A stretch of DNA of 64,000 nucleotides from Arenibacter sp. F20364 (GTDB lineage Bacteria; Bacteroidota; Bacteroidia; Flavobacteriales; Flavobacteriaceae), in contig NZ_JALKBD010000003.1 in assembly GCF_023015905.1 (NCBI RefSeq), forward strand, positions 231,677 to 295,676, in the 5' to 3' direction. The notes below the pieces were generated by a model. It had not been told where the DNA came from. It worked only from the letters and a program-made list of their open reading frames with translations, and ran no database searches. Made by a program: the position numbers and the translations under genes. Below, piece by piece: positions 46,667 through 55,039 of the stretch (position 1 is its first letter; every line of letters starts with the position of its first letter).

Positions 46667-47257
46667 ATGCAAAATTTCATCAAGTACTTAAAAACCAAGG
46701 CCAACATTGCGGAATCTGAATTTCAACTGCTAATCAAAAAAGTAGAAATCAGAAATATTGAAAAGGGTCAAGTGTTGTTAGGTCCAGGAGAAATTTGCAA
46801 GCATTCCTTTTTTGTTGAAAAGGGGCTTTTAAGATCCTATACTATAGATAACTCTGGCAAAGAACATATTTTACAATTTGGTTCGGAAAATTGGATCGTT
46901 TCCGATCGAAGTAGCACCTTTTTTAATGAACCATCAGACCTTTCTATAGATGCCATAGAAGATACTCAGGTAGTTTTGATTAGTTCTGAATTTATAAATG
47001 AAGCCAGTGAAATAAGTTCCTCCTTTAGAAATTATAATCAGATAGCATTACAGAACCATATCCGACATCAGCAAAAAAGAATCAACCTTTTATTAAGTGC
47101 AACTGCTGAAACCAGATATATGAATTTTATAACATTATACCCCGATCTAACCCTTAGGGTTCCCCAATGGATGATTGCTTCCTATCTGGGCATTACACCG
47201 GAAAGCCTTAGTAGGGTACGTAAAGAATTGGCGCTCAAAAATTTTAAACCAAATTAA
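46667..47257 (+). CDS. Crp/Fnr family transcriptional regulator
   Basis: This 196-residue regulator has a cyclic-nucleotide-binding-like domain (about 20-115; VLLGPGEICKHSFFVEKGLLRSY, GSENWIVSDR) and a C-terminal HTH (about 160-185; WMIASYLGITPESLSRVRKE). The cAMP-contact Arg/Ser pair of CRP is not conserved, as in most Bacteroidota members, so the effector is probably not cAMP. It lacks the cysteine set of Fnr. It sits downstream of a DUF1801 gene and upstream of pirin. Confidence 0.9.
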   Translation: MQNFIKYLKTKANIAESEFQLLIKKVEIRNIEKGQVLLGPGEICKHSFFVEKGLLRSYTIDNSGKEHILQFGSENWIVSDRSSTFFNEPSDLSIDAIEDTQVVLISSEFINEASEISSSFRNYNQIALQNHIRHQQKRINLLLSATAETRYMNFITLYPDLTLRVPQWMIASYLGITPESLSRVRKELALKNFKPN

Positions 47258-47334
47258 TACGGTTCTTATCATATATCAATGGAAAGCTATCAATGTTCCC
47301 GTATTATTGTTATGTTATTAAACACAGGATACAA

Positions 47335-48213
47335 ATGAGAACAAAGCACATAGAAATAGTGGTGGCCCCAAAGGACCCGCACTATGTTGGCGACGGATTT
47401 AGAGTGCATAATTTTATCCCGAGCGGATATCGACTTGATATGGAACGTATGGATCCATTTATTTTATTGGATTACAATTCCCCTTTCTATTTTCCTCCTA
47501 CGGATAAACCCAGGGGGGTAAGTGTTCATCCGCACAGGGGATTTGAAACGGTTACAATAGCCTACCAGGGGAAGGTAGCCCATCATGACAGTTCGGGCAA
47601 TAGTGGTGTAATTGGCGTAGGAGATGTGCAGTGGATGACCGCAGCCTCTGGGATACTTCATAAGGAATATCACGAAGAGAAATTTAGTAAAGAAGGTGGT
47701 TATTTTCAAATGGCCCAACTATGGGTGAACCTTCCGGCCAAATACAAAATGTCCGACCCAAAATATCAGGGAATTACAAATTCGCAGATCAACAAATATC
47801 AATTGGCCGGGGATAAAGGTGTCATTGAAATAATAGCGGGAAACTATAAAAATGTTGAAGGTGCAGCCTCAACATTTTCTCCTGTGAACATGTTCAATGC
47901 AAGACTTGAAGAAGGTGGTAAAGCAGAATTTACTTTTCCTAGTACCTACAACACGGCTTTATTGGTAGTTGATGGGGAAATAAATGTGAATGGAACGCAG
48001 ACCGTGGCTGAGAATCATTTTGTACTCTTTGAAAACGAGGGAGAAGATTTTAGTATTGAGGCCACAAAGAAATCGACTGTATTAATTTTAAGTGGAGAAC
48101 CCCTTAACGAACCCATAGCCGCCCAAGGACCTTTTGTAATGAATACACGCAAGGAAATAGTACAGGCTATCAAAGATTACAACCTAGGTAAATTTGGCTA
48201 TTTGGAGGAGTAA
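47335..48213 (+). CDS. Pirin family bicupin protein
   Basis: The protein has 292 residues from the ATG at 47335; the longer frame from 47293 adds an unlike segment (MFPYYCYVIKHRIQ). The N-terminal cupin has the metal motif HPHRGFETVT, followed by GVIGVGDVQWMTAASGILHKEYH supplying further ligands (His and Glu). The C-terminal cupin is degenerate. Bacterial pirins include quercetin 2,3-dioxygenases and redox-responsive regulators; the exact activity here is not clear. It lies between a Crp/Fnr regulator and the YjdJ/YjdI pair. Confidence 0.92.
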   Translation: MRTKHIEIVVAPKDPHYVGDGFRVHNFIPSGYRLDMERMDPFILLDYNSPFYFPPTDKPRGVSVHPHRGFETVTIAYQGKVAHHDSSGNSGVIGVGDVQWMTAASGILHKEYHEEKFSKEGGYFQMAQLWVNLPAKYKMSDPKYQGITNSQINKYQLAGDKGVIEIIAGNYKNVEGAASTFSPVNMFNARLEEGGKAEFTFPSTYNTALLVVDGEINVNGTQTVAENHFVLFENEGEDFSIEATKKSTVLILSGEPLNEPIAAQGPFVMNTRKEIVQAIKDYNLGKFGYLEE

Positions 48214-48269
48214 TTTTATATTGAAAATACAGTTGTACAGTTATCACCTAACGATTAATCAAGACACCT

Positions 48270-48563
48270 ATGGAGTACAAATTAATTGAAAACGCAGAAG
48301 CCAAACAATACGAGTATCATATTAATGGTGTTATTGCCAAAATTGAATATATAAGGACAAAAGATAAAATCTATCTTACCCATACAGAGGTCCCCAAGGA
48401 ATTGGAAGGCCAAGGGGTGGCCTCCTCCCTGGTTAAGGATGTCCTGAAAGATATAGAAAAGAAGGAATTGACCTTGATACCCATGTGCCCCTTTGTAGCC
48501 TCCTATATAAAAAGGCACCCGGAATGGAAAAAATTAGTACTAAAAGGAATTAATATCGCGTAA
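48270..48563 (+). CDS. YjdJ-type GNAT family N-acetyltransferase
   Basis: This 97-residue minimal GNAT protein has KIEYIRTKDKIYLTHTEVP, the acetyl-CoA loop LEGQGVASSLVKDVL, and PMCPFVASYIKRHPEW at the C-terminus, the standard signature of the YjdJ/NATD1 group. Substrate is unknown. It is followed after 2 bases by the YjdI-like iron-sulfur gene, the same pairing as yjdJ and yjdI in Escherichia coli, which supports a shared function. Confidence 0.92.
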   Translation: MEYKLIENAEAKQYEYHINGVIAKIEYIRTKDKIYLTHTEVPKELEGQGVASSLVKDVLKDIEKKELTLIPMCPFVASYIKRHPEWKKLVLKGINIA

Positions 48564-48565
48564 TT

Positions 48566-48796
48566 ATGAAAAAGAAAGAAAATTCAAAGGAGTACACCAA
48601 CGGTGAAATTACCGTAGTCTGGAAACCTTCAAAATGCATTCACGCAGGAGTATGTGTCAAAACCTTGCCACAGGTTTACGATCCAAAAGGGAAACCGTGG
48701 ATAAAGCCGGAGATGGCCACGACCGAACAATTGAAATCGCAGATCACGAATTGTCCATCCGCTGCCCTTTCGTTTTACGTGAACGGCAAAAGTTAA
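48566..48796 (+). CDS. YjdI-type (4Fe-4S) mono-cluster protein
   Basis: This 76-residue ferredoxin-like protein has cysteines in KCIHAGVCVK and NCPSAALSFYV plus a conserved WxP lead (VVWKPSKC). Only three obvious cysteines are present in the ferredoxin-like pattern, so the fourth cluster ligand may be His22 or be absent. Its length equals that of E. coli YjdI. Placement directly behind the GNAT gene suggests the two work together, perhaps in redox-linked acetyl transfer; that is inference. Confidence 0.88.
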   Translation: MKKKENSKEYTNGEITVVWKPSKCIHAGVCVKTLPQVYDPKGKPWIKPEMATTEQLKSQITNCPSAALSFYVNGKS

Positions 48797-48909
48797 AAAC
48801 TTATATCTATCCACAAATTTGAAATGCACGATTCGCTAATTAAAAGAGTATCTTTATGCAGTACTAAGCGATCGTAACGTGAGCATTAGTTTCAAGTTTT
48901 AATGATGTA

Positions 48910-49476
48910 ATGTTTAAAACGAAGTCTAAAAGAATGATTAATATATTTCTCAAAAGTTGCCATTTAATAGGACTCAAAACATGTCTTATCCTCTGCTCCT
49001 TGCCAATGATTCTTAGTTGTTCCGAGGAAAAAGCAGTAAGTCATATAGACCCAATTAATTGGGAAAAGAGGTCCTTGGCCCTACCCGCTCAGGACTCACT
49101 TATAAAAGGTAGTTCTTATTTGTCCATTTACTCGTCCATATACGATGGAACGGAAAGAACGCTGCACCATTTAACGGCTACTGCAAGTATGAGGAATGTA
49201 AGCAACACTGATTCTATATATATCCTAAAAGCTGAATATTACAATACCCAGGGCGATCTTATCCGCACCTACTTTAACAAGCCTATATTTCTGAAACCTT
49301 TGGAAACCATAGAAATTGTTATCGATCAAGATGATAAACATGGGGGTACCGGTGCAAATTTTGTTTTTGATTGGGCTGTGGAATCGCATAATCACGAGCC
49401 TATTTTTGAAGCCGTTATGATCTCGACCACAGGACAACAGGGAATATCCTTTACTACAAGGGGAATTAAATTATAG
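48910..49476 (+). CDS. DUF3124 domain lipoprotein
   Basis: This 188-residue exported lipoprotein has the lipobox PMILSC with Cys38 and a long N-region; Met9 (48934) is an alternative start. The DUF3124 core is visible as SLALPAQDSLIKGSSYLSIYSSIY, ATASMRNVSNTDSIYI, PLETIEIVIDQDDKHGGTGANFVFDW and a GIxFxTRG end. It is a predicted periplasmic or outer-membrane beta-sandwich with no known activity. It is monocistronic, with about 110 bases of gene-free DNA before it. Confidence 0.88.
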   Translation: MFKTKSKRMINIFLKSCHLIGLKTCLILCSLPMILSCSEEKAVSHIDPINWEKRSLALPAQDSLIKGSSYLSIYSSIYDGTERTLHHLTATASMRNVSNTDSIYILKAEYYNTQGDLIRTYFNKPIFLKPLETIEIVIDQDDKHGGTGANFVFDWAVESHNHEPIFEAVMISTTGQQGISFTTRGIKL

Positions 49477-49622
49477 GTGTTCAAAGCATCGTTGTAATTT
49501 AAATATCACCCCTGCACCCCATCACTCAGATTGAAAAAAATACTATCTTTAATCTGGTCAAGTTAAAGGAATTGAAACCTCTTTTCTTGCTATTTATAAA
49601 AATCCTAAGTTATTGATGCGTT

Positions 49623-50282
49623 ATGGTCAAGGTACCCACTTTTGGTAGTAAGCTGAGAAAAAATATAGTGGAGGTACCGGAGGTGATCAACACTTGCTCG
49701 GGAATACGGGTTTTTGGACAATTGCTAAAATCCTTTTTGTTCAGCACGGATGTGGCCATTATTAGGAACACCAATGCCAATGCTATCATTGCTGTCTATC
49801 CCTTTACCCCCCAGCCCTTAATTACCCACGCCCTGATTTTAGCAGCCGACAAACCTATCTTTTGTGGTGTTGGTGGAGGAATTACCTCTGGAAAAAGATC
49901 GGTGGAACTGGCCTTGCATGCCGAATTTCAAGGAGCCTTGGGCGTGGTCCTGAACAAACCTACACCCAACGAACTTATAACACGATTAAAGTCGAAAATT
50001 GACATTCCGGTAACCATCACCATGGTTTCTGAAAAGGATGACATAAAAGGAAGAATAGCAGCTGGGGTGGATATCTTTAACGTTTCAGGAGCAGGTAAAA
50101 CTGCTGACATTGTTAAGCGTATTAGGGATATTGACAGCGATATAGCCATTTTGGCCACAGGAGGACATTTGGAAGAGGATATTTTACGAGCTATTGAGGC
50201 AGGTGCCAATGCTATATCCTATACGCCACCTTCCACAAGCGAACTGTTCAAGGAAATAATGTTGAAATACAGAAGCGAATAA
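49623..50282 (+). CDS. Predicted TIM-barrel protein of unknown function
   Basis: This 219-residue protein has no signal peptide or membrane helix. Alternating strands and helices fit a TIM barrel: AIIAVYPFTP, PIFCGVGGGITSG, GALGVVLNKPTP, VTITMVSEKDD, VDIFNVSGAGKTADIVKRI, AILATGGHLEEDILRAIEAGANAI. The paired GVGGG and ATGGH loops resemble a phosphate-binding site in the last barrel strands, as in geranylgeranylglyceryl phosphate synthase or indole-glycerol-phosphate synthase relatives. I do not recognise a characterised family, and the substrate is unknown. A SemiSWEET gene follows after 30 bases. Confidence 0.75.
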   Translation: MVKVPTFGSKLRKNIVEVPEVINTCSGIRVFGQLLKSFLFSTDVAIIRNTNANAIIAVYPFTPQPLITHALILAADKPIFCGVGGGITSGKRSVELALHAEFQGALGVVLNKPTPNELITRLKSKIDIPVTITMVSEKDDIKGRIAAGVDIFNVSGAGKTADIVKRIRDIDSDIAILATGGHLEEDILRAIEAGANAISYTPPSTSELFKEIMLKYRSE

Positions 50283-50312
50283 TCAAAACTTAACGAATTA
50301 AGCCCTAATTAC

Positions 50313-50606
50313 ATGAATATCATACACAGTATCCCCGAAAACATTTTTGAAAGTATAGGAATTGCAGCTGGCCTAAGTGCCTGTCTAGTAATTGCCATAC
50401 AGGTAGTAAAGGAATTCCGTTACAAAGGTCCCAGTAGCCTTTCCAATGGCTTTATTTTTGGCTGGGTATTTATTTATCTCTTCTGGTGCTTCTACGGTAT
50501 ACGTTTTAATACCCTGGCCCTTTGGCTTACCAATGCCATTGCTGTAGTCCTTCAATTGGCCCTCTGTTTTATTGTGGTCAGAAAGAGAAAACTTTATACT
50601 TCTTAA
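50313..50606 (+). CDS. SemiSWEET-like three-helix transporter
   Basis: This 97-residue protein has three transmembrane helices (about 14-31, 47-65 and 68-88). IGIAAGLSACLVIAIQVVKEF followed by the LSNGFIFGWVFIYLFWCFYGI segment and TNAIAVVLQL match the three-helix bundle of bacterial SemiSWEETs, which dimerise to move sugars by facilitated transport. The usual PQ pair of helix 1 reads IQ. The family call is by pattern and spacing. It precedes a lysoplasmalogenase gene by 27 bases; no sugar-pathway neighbour is present. Confidence 0.75.
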   Translation: MNIIHSIPENIFESIGIAAGLSACLVIAIQVVKEFRYKGPSSLSNGFIFGWVFIYLFWCFYGIRFNTLALWLTNAIAVVLQLALCFIVVRKRKLYTS

Positions 50607-50633
50607 CCCATCCCACAACATTATTTTATTGTC

Positions 50634-51305
50634 ATGAAAACACGGCAGAATGCCTTCATCGGTTTATATATTTTTTTGGTACTCTTGGATTTGGTGATGG
50701 GATTCATGTCCTTTGAAGGCTTGAGGCAATTGACCAAGCCACTAATATTGTTTTCACTAATATTGTTTTTTGGGATGAACGGAAAAAATCTCCCCAAAAA
50801 GATATATGGTTACACTTTAATTGCTCTTTCCTTTTCCTTAATGGGAGACATTCTATTGCTCTATGATTATCTCTCGACCATGTATTTTATGCTTGGCCTA
50901 ATAGCTTTTCTCATTGCCCACATAAGTTATTCCGTGGTATTTCTAATGCAAGGAAAACCAATTGTTAAAAAGGAATTAATCATAGTTTCCGGATTGTTTT
51001 TGGCCTATGGCACATCCCTCTTCATACTATTAATGGATAATTTAGGCACGTTAAAAATTCCCGTAATTATTTATATCCTAGGTATTCTTGCAATGGCCAT
51101 AACCGCCTATAGCAGGAAAGACCATGTGGGACCCACAAGTTTTAAATTGGTGTTTATTGGGGCAATGTTCTTTATTTTGTCCGATAGTATCCTCGCCGTC
51201 AATAAGTTTCTTATAGAAGTACCGGGAGCCCATGTTTTGGTAATGGGTACTTATGCATCGGCACAATATTTAATTGTAAGTGGTTTGTTAGAGGGTAATG
51301 AGTGA
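50634..51305 (+). CDS. YhhN/TMEM86-type lysoplasmalogenase
   Basis: This 223-residue integral membrane protein with about eight helices is of the YhhN family, whose eukaryotic relative TMEM86B hydrolyses the vinyl-ether bond of lysoplasmalogens. Signatures are LTKPLILFSLILFF, SLMGDILLLYD (polar Asp motif) and ILSDSILAVNKFL near the C-terminus. Activity of bacterial members is mostly untested. The stop overlaps the start of the following GNAT gene by 8 bases, indicating co-expression. Confidence 0.9.
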   Translation: MKTRQNAFIGLYIFLVLLDLVMGFMSFEGLRQLTKPLILFSLILFFGMNGKNLPKKIYGYTLIALSFSLMGDILLLYDYLSTMYFMLGLIAFLIAHISYSVVFLMQGKPIVKKELIIVSGLFLAYGTSLFILLMDNLGTLKIPVIIYILGILAMAITAYSRKDHVGPTSFKLVFIGAMFFILSDSILAVNKFLIEVPGAHVLVMGTYASAQYLIVSGLLEGNE

Positions 51306-51720
51306 TTGTATTAAAGAGATATCGGCGATAGAAACCTACACGTTAAGGCATGCGGTAATGTGGCCAAATATGCCTATGGATTATATTGTCCTTGCCAATG
51401 ATGAACAGGGAATCCATTTTGGACTCTTTTCAAATGATACCCTAATTGCAGTTGCCTCATTATTTATAGAAAACAACATTGCACAGTTCCGAAAACTTGC
51501 CACGGCTATCCCAGAACAGGGCAAGGGCTATGGTAGCCAACTCCTCTCCCATCTCATAGCCTACGCCAAAGACAAAAAAGCATATAAAATATGGTGTAAT
51601 GCCCGAACGGACAAAAAGGAATTTTATTTAAAATTTGGTTTGGAAGCCACCAACATTGTTTTTAGAAAACACGAAATTGATTATGTAGTAATGGAAAAAA
51701 TTATAATACCTCAAAAATAA
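51298..51720 (+). CDS. GNAT family N-acetyltransferase
   Basis: This 140-residue acetyltransferase has the acetyl-CoA loop IPEQGKGYGSQLLSHLIAYA, then KIWCNARTDKKEFYLKFGLE on the following strand-helix. The substrate is unknown. Translation likely couples to the upstream lysoplasmalogenase gene (8-base overlap). It is usual in length for a single-domain GNAT. Confidence 0.9.
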   Translation: MSDCIKEISAIETYTLRHAVMWPNMPMDYIVLANDEQGIHFGLFSNDTLIAVASLFIENNIAQFRKLATAIPEQGKGYGSQLLSHLIAYAKDKKAYKIWCNARTDKKEFYLKFGLEATNIVFRKHEIDYVVMEKIIIPQK

Positions 51721-51853
51721 CCACTAAAACAGTTGGGCACTTACTATTTTATTCATTTTTAAGTACCTTTCCTTCCTGCAAAATTATGCGCTTTGTTCTC
51801 AACCTATTTCAATCTTATATTATTATCCTATTTAAAAATTAAAACCTATTAAT

Positions 51854-52300
51854 ATGTATAAATCTTTATTTCCAATATTATTTCTTTTTAGCATTCAAAT
51901 CCATGCCCAAAGCTTTGATTTTAAGATCGACCACTCCTCCCTAATCGTTAATAAGTTGGATACTACTGCAGATTTCTATTCCAATATTCTTAAGTTAAAA
52001 GAAATTCCTCACCCTGACAAAGCACCCGGCTTTCGTTGGTTTCAGGTCCAGGGCAATTCACAGCTGCATCTGATCTATAAAGATACCGTGGTGATGAAAA
52101 AGCATAAATCCATGCACCTTTGTTTATCCACACCAAACTTGGAGACCTTTATTGACCATCTGGAAAGCAACAATATTGAATATGAGGACTGGCCGGGTAC
52201 CAAAGGATCGGTTACCTTACGTTCGGATGGAGTTCGACAGATATACCTCACAGATCCCGAAGGATACTGGATTGAAGTTAATAACGCCAAGCACAATTAG
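51854..52300 (+). CDS. Secreted VOC (glyoxalase-like) family protein
   Basis: This 148-residue protein has a signal peptide (MYKSLFPILFLFSIQIHAQ) followed by a vicinal-oxygen-chelate fold: FKIDHSSLIVNKLDTTADFYS (first metal His), WFQVQGNSQLHLIYKD, MHLCLSTPNLETFIDHL and VRQIYLTDPEGYWIEV. Metal-site residues His, His and Glu are all visible. A secreted VOC protein is not the cytoplasmic glyoxalase I; its substrate is unknown. It stands alone. Confidence 0.9.
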   Translation: MYKSLFPILFLFSIQIHAQSFDFKIDHSSLIVNKLDTTADFYSNILKLKEIPHPDKAPGFRWFQVQGNSQLHLIYKDTVVMKKHKSMHLCLSTPNLETFIDHLESNNIEYEDWPGTKGSVTLRSDGVRQIYLTDPEGYWIEVNNAKHN

Positions 52301-52367
52301 AAACCCTCACTATAGTTTCACTAGATTTATTAAATTTGGTTCATTATGAAAATATTAATCTAAAGAT

Positions 52368-52841
52368 ATGAATACAGATAATGCACAACGGAACAACATA
52401 ATAGACACCCTTCTTGAAAAAGAAACCATTGACTGGCAGGAAGTTCTTTCATCGGTAATCGCTGCTTTTGACTGTACCACTGGTACGATCCATTTTTTGG
52501 ATGATAAATCAAAATTGTTAAAGGTCCAGGCCCATCAAGGTATACCTCCCTTTTTGCTGCCCAAGCTTTCAGAGATTCCAATAGGCAAAGGAATGGCTGG
52601 TATAGCGGCGGAACGTCGTGAACCTGTAGAAATGTGTAATCTACAGACCGATGCTTCCGGAGTAGCGCGACCTGCTGCCAAAGAAACAAAAGTAGAAGGC
52701 TCCCTTGCAGCCCCTATGATGCTGAATGGAAAACTCTACGGTACCCTCGGTATTGCAAAACCAGTTCCCTACGACTTTACAAAAGAAGAAGTGAGCGATC
52801 TTTTAATTATTGGAGAGAAAATTAGTCGCGTTATAAGTTAA
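52368..52841 (+). CDS. Single GAF-domain protein
   Basis: This 157-residue cytoplasmic protein consists of one GAF domain (about 10-155), with FDCTTGTIHFLDD, GKGMAGIAAERREPVEMCNLQTD and EGSLAAPMMLNGKLYGTLGIAKP. No output domain is attached, so it may bind a small molecule and act on a partner. The free-methionine-R-sulfoxide reductase cysteine set is not present. A perfect 19-bp terminator stem follows. Confidence 0.88.
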   Translation: MNTDNAQRNNIIDTLLEKETIDWQEVLSSVIAAFDCTTGTIHFLDDKSKLLKVQAHQGIPPFLLPKLSEIPIGKGMAGIAAERREPVEMCNLQTDASGVARPAAKETKVEGSLAAPMMLNGKLYGTLGIAKPVPYDFTKEEVSDLLIIGEKISRVIS

Positions 52842-52914
52842 CAGGACAGAATAACATTCATTTTTAAATTAAAAGGGAATTCGTTGGAAGCAACTTGACC
52901 AATGACTTCTATAT

Positions 52915-52959
52915 AAAACAGAACAAGGACTTTCTATTGAAAAGTCCTTGTTCTGTTTT
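52915..52959. terminator. Long bidirectional terminator
   Basis: A perfect 19-bp stem runs from 52915-52933 to 52941-52959 (AAAACAGAACAAGGACTTT with its complement), with a 7-base loop (CTATTGA). A and T runs at both ends allow use on either strand. It separates the GAF gene from convergent murA. Confidence 0.93.
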
Positions 52960-52975
52960 GAAGTGATGCTCTTGA

Positions 52976-54283
52976 TTACACTCTGGTGATCTTGGCACCA
53001 ATGGCACGCAATCGTGTATCTATATTTTCATAACCCCTATCTATCTGTTCAATATTGTGAATAGTAGAGGTGCCTTTTGCTGATAATGCCGCAATTAACA
53101 AGGAAACACCTGCCCTGATATCTGGAGACACCATAGTGGTGGCTTTTAGGCTGGATTTAAAATTATGTCCGATAACGGTAGCCCTGTGGGGATCGCAAAG
53201 AATGATCTTGGCTCCCATGTCTATTAATTTATCTACAAAGAACAAACGGCTTTCAAACATCTTTTGATGGATCAAAACCTCGCCTTTAGCTTGGGTAGCC
53301 ATCACTAGAATAATGCTCAACAAATCTGGAGTAAGTCCCGGCCATGGTGCATCTGCCACCGTTAAAATGGAACCATCTATATAATTCTGGATCTCGTAGC
53401 CATCCTTATGTTCTGGAATAATGATATCGTCTCCATTACGTTCCAGTTGTATTCCCAACTTTCTAAAAACGGTGGGGATCTGTCCCAGATCGTCCCAACT
53501 AACATCTTTTATAGTTAGATTACTCCTTGTCATGGCCGCCAATCCTATCCAACTGCCGATTTCTATCATATCCGGAAGCATACGGTGGTCTGTGCCTCCT
53601 AGGCTATCCACACCTTCTATTTCCAATAAATTGGATCCTATTCCGCTAATTTTAGCTCCCATCCTATTCAGCATCTTGCACAATTGCTGTAAATAAGGCT
53701 CGCAGGCTGCATTGTATATGGTGGTTTTGCCATCCGCAAGTACTGCGGCCATAACAATATTCGCTGTTCCGGTAACCGAAGCCTCATCCAAGAGCATATA
53801 GGTGCCCTTCAATTTTTTGGCTTCAACACCATAAAAGTGTTCCTCCTTATTATATCTAAATTTGGCACCTAATTTTATAAAACCTTCAAAGTGGGTATCC
53901 AATCGCCTACGTCCTATTTTATCACCGCCCGGTTTGGGTATATATCCCTTGCCAAATCGCGCCAATAATGGACCTACGAGCATAATGGATCCCCTAAGGC
54001 CTCTGCCGTCTTCTTTAAATTGGGCAGACTGCAGGTATTCCAAATTAATGTCATCGGCAATAAAGGTATAGGACCCTTGCCCTTTCTTTTCAAGCTTAAC
54101 CCCCAAATCCTTCAATAAGGATATTAGTTTATTTACGTCTACAATATCCGGAATATTGGTAATCGACACTTTTTCTGAGGTAAGTAGTACGGCACAGAGT
54201 ATTTGTAATGCTTCATTCTTTGCCCCTTGCGGTGTAATCTCACCATGTAATTGATGACCGCCTTCTATTTTAAATGTTCCCAT
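52976..54283 (-). CDS. murA: UDP-N-acetylglucosamine 1-carboxyvinyltransferase (MurA), Asp-type active site
   Basis: This 435-residue enzyme transfers enolpyruvate from PEP to UDP-GlcNAc, the first committed step of peptidoglycan synthesis. N-terminal GAKNEAL (20-26) holds the conserved Lys22-Asn23. The flexible active-site loop that reads PGGC-IG in E. coli (Cys115) reads PGGDKIG here, with Asp121 in place of the catalytic and fosfomycin-binding cysteine. The rest of the fold (LRGSIMLVGPLLARFG, DHRMLPDMIEIGSW) is intact. Cys-to-Asp MurA is active but resists fosfomycin in other bacteria. The DUF4290 gene is 15 bases upstream on the same strand. Confidence 0.96.
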   Translation of the reverse strand: MGTFKIEGGHQLHGEITPQGAKNEALQILCAVLLTSEKVSITNIPDIVDVNKLISLLKDLGVKLEKKGQGSYTFIADDINLEYLQSAQFKEDGRGLRGSIMLVGPLLARFGKGYIPKPGGDKIGRRRLDTHFEGFIKLGAKFRYNKEEHFYGVEAKKLKGTYMLLDEASVTGTANIVMAAVLADGKTTIYNAACEPYLQQLCKMLNRMGAKISGIGSNLLEIEGVDSLGGTDHRMLPDMIEIGSWIGLAAMTRSNLTIKDVSWDDLGQIPTVFRKLGIQLERNGDDIIIPEHKDGYEIQNYIDGSILTVADAPWPGLTPDLLSIILVMATQAKGEVLIHQKMFESRLFFVDKLIDMGAKIILCDPHRATVIGHNFKSSLKATTMVSPDIRAGVSLLIAALSAKGTSTIHNIEQIDRGYENIDTRLRAIGAKITRV

Positions 54284-54298
54284 TAAGGTTTGAGAATA

Positions 54299-54952
54299 TT
54301 AGTACCGCTTTTTACCGCGGTTTTGATTTCTTTGCGTTTTTTTACCAGAACTGGTCCTAGGTGTTTTTGCCACACGATTTTTAAGGAATTGGCCACTTTC
54401 TGTCAAGTTTTCCCCGTCTTTGGCAAGATCTATCTGTCCGTCGCTCAACTCATACAGATGCTTGAATATTGCCTTGTCGTCCACCGTATCCTTATTCCAG
54501 TTTAGGTAACACTTTTTCATATGGTTGGCTATGGCATATTCCAATCCGTCGCGCATATCACCTTTTTCCCATTTTACGGCCACATCGATCATGCGCTTAA
54601 TATTGTTACCATAAAACCTGTATTTTGGAAAATTTTGAGGATATTCCAAAGGATCCGGACGCTTTTGAAGGGTCTCCTTCGAGGTAATCGGGAATGGAGA
54701 GTCCACGTTCAATTTAAAATCGGACATGATAAACAATTGGTCCCATAATTTATGTTGAAAATCGGGTACATCCCTCAAATGTGGCTGTATGTTGCCCATA
54801 ACACTTATTATGGCCTGCGCCACACGGTTACGTTCCGCATCGTCCTCTATAGTTATGGCATGATCCACCATTTTTTGGAAATGGCGCCCATACTCAGGTA
54901 TAATGAGCTTTGGTCGCTCAGTATTGTATTCTAAGTTTTCTACTAAATTCAA
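54299..54952 (-). CDS. DUF4290 domain protein
   Basis: This 217-residue cytoplasmic protein is restricted to Bacteroidota as far as I know. It begins with NLEYNTERPKLIIPEYGRHFQKM, a signature of this family, followed by RNRVAQAIISVMGNIQPHL. The tail is a basic, low-complexity stretch (KTPRTSSGKKTQRNQNRGKKR) that may bind nucleic acid or ribosomes. Function is unknown. It is 15 bases upstream of murA on the same strand and probably co-transcribed with it. Confidence 0.9.
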   Translation of the reverse strand: MNLVENLEYNTERPKLIIPEYGRHFQKMVDHAITIEDDAERNRVAQAIISVMGNIQPHLRDVPDFQHKLWDQLFIMSDFKLNVDSPFPITSKETLQKRPDPLEYPQNFPKYRFYGNNIKRMIDVAVKWEKGDMRDGLEYAIANHMKKCYLNWNKDTVDDKAIFKHLYELSDGQIDLAKDGENLTESGQFLKNRVAKTPRTSSGKKTQRNQNRGKKRY

Positions 54953-55039
54953 ATTGAAATATTTATTGTAATTTATTTATGATAAGGAAGTGCTCTTATA
55001 ACGTCTGCAAATTAACAAAATTATGCCACAAATACTATT

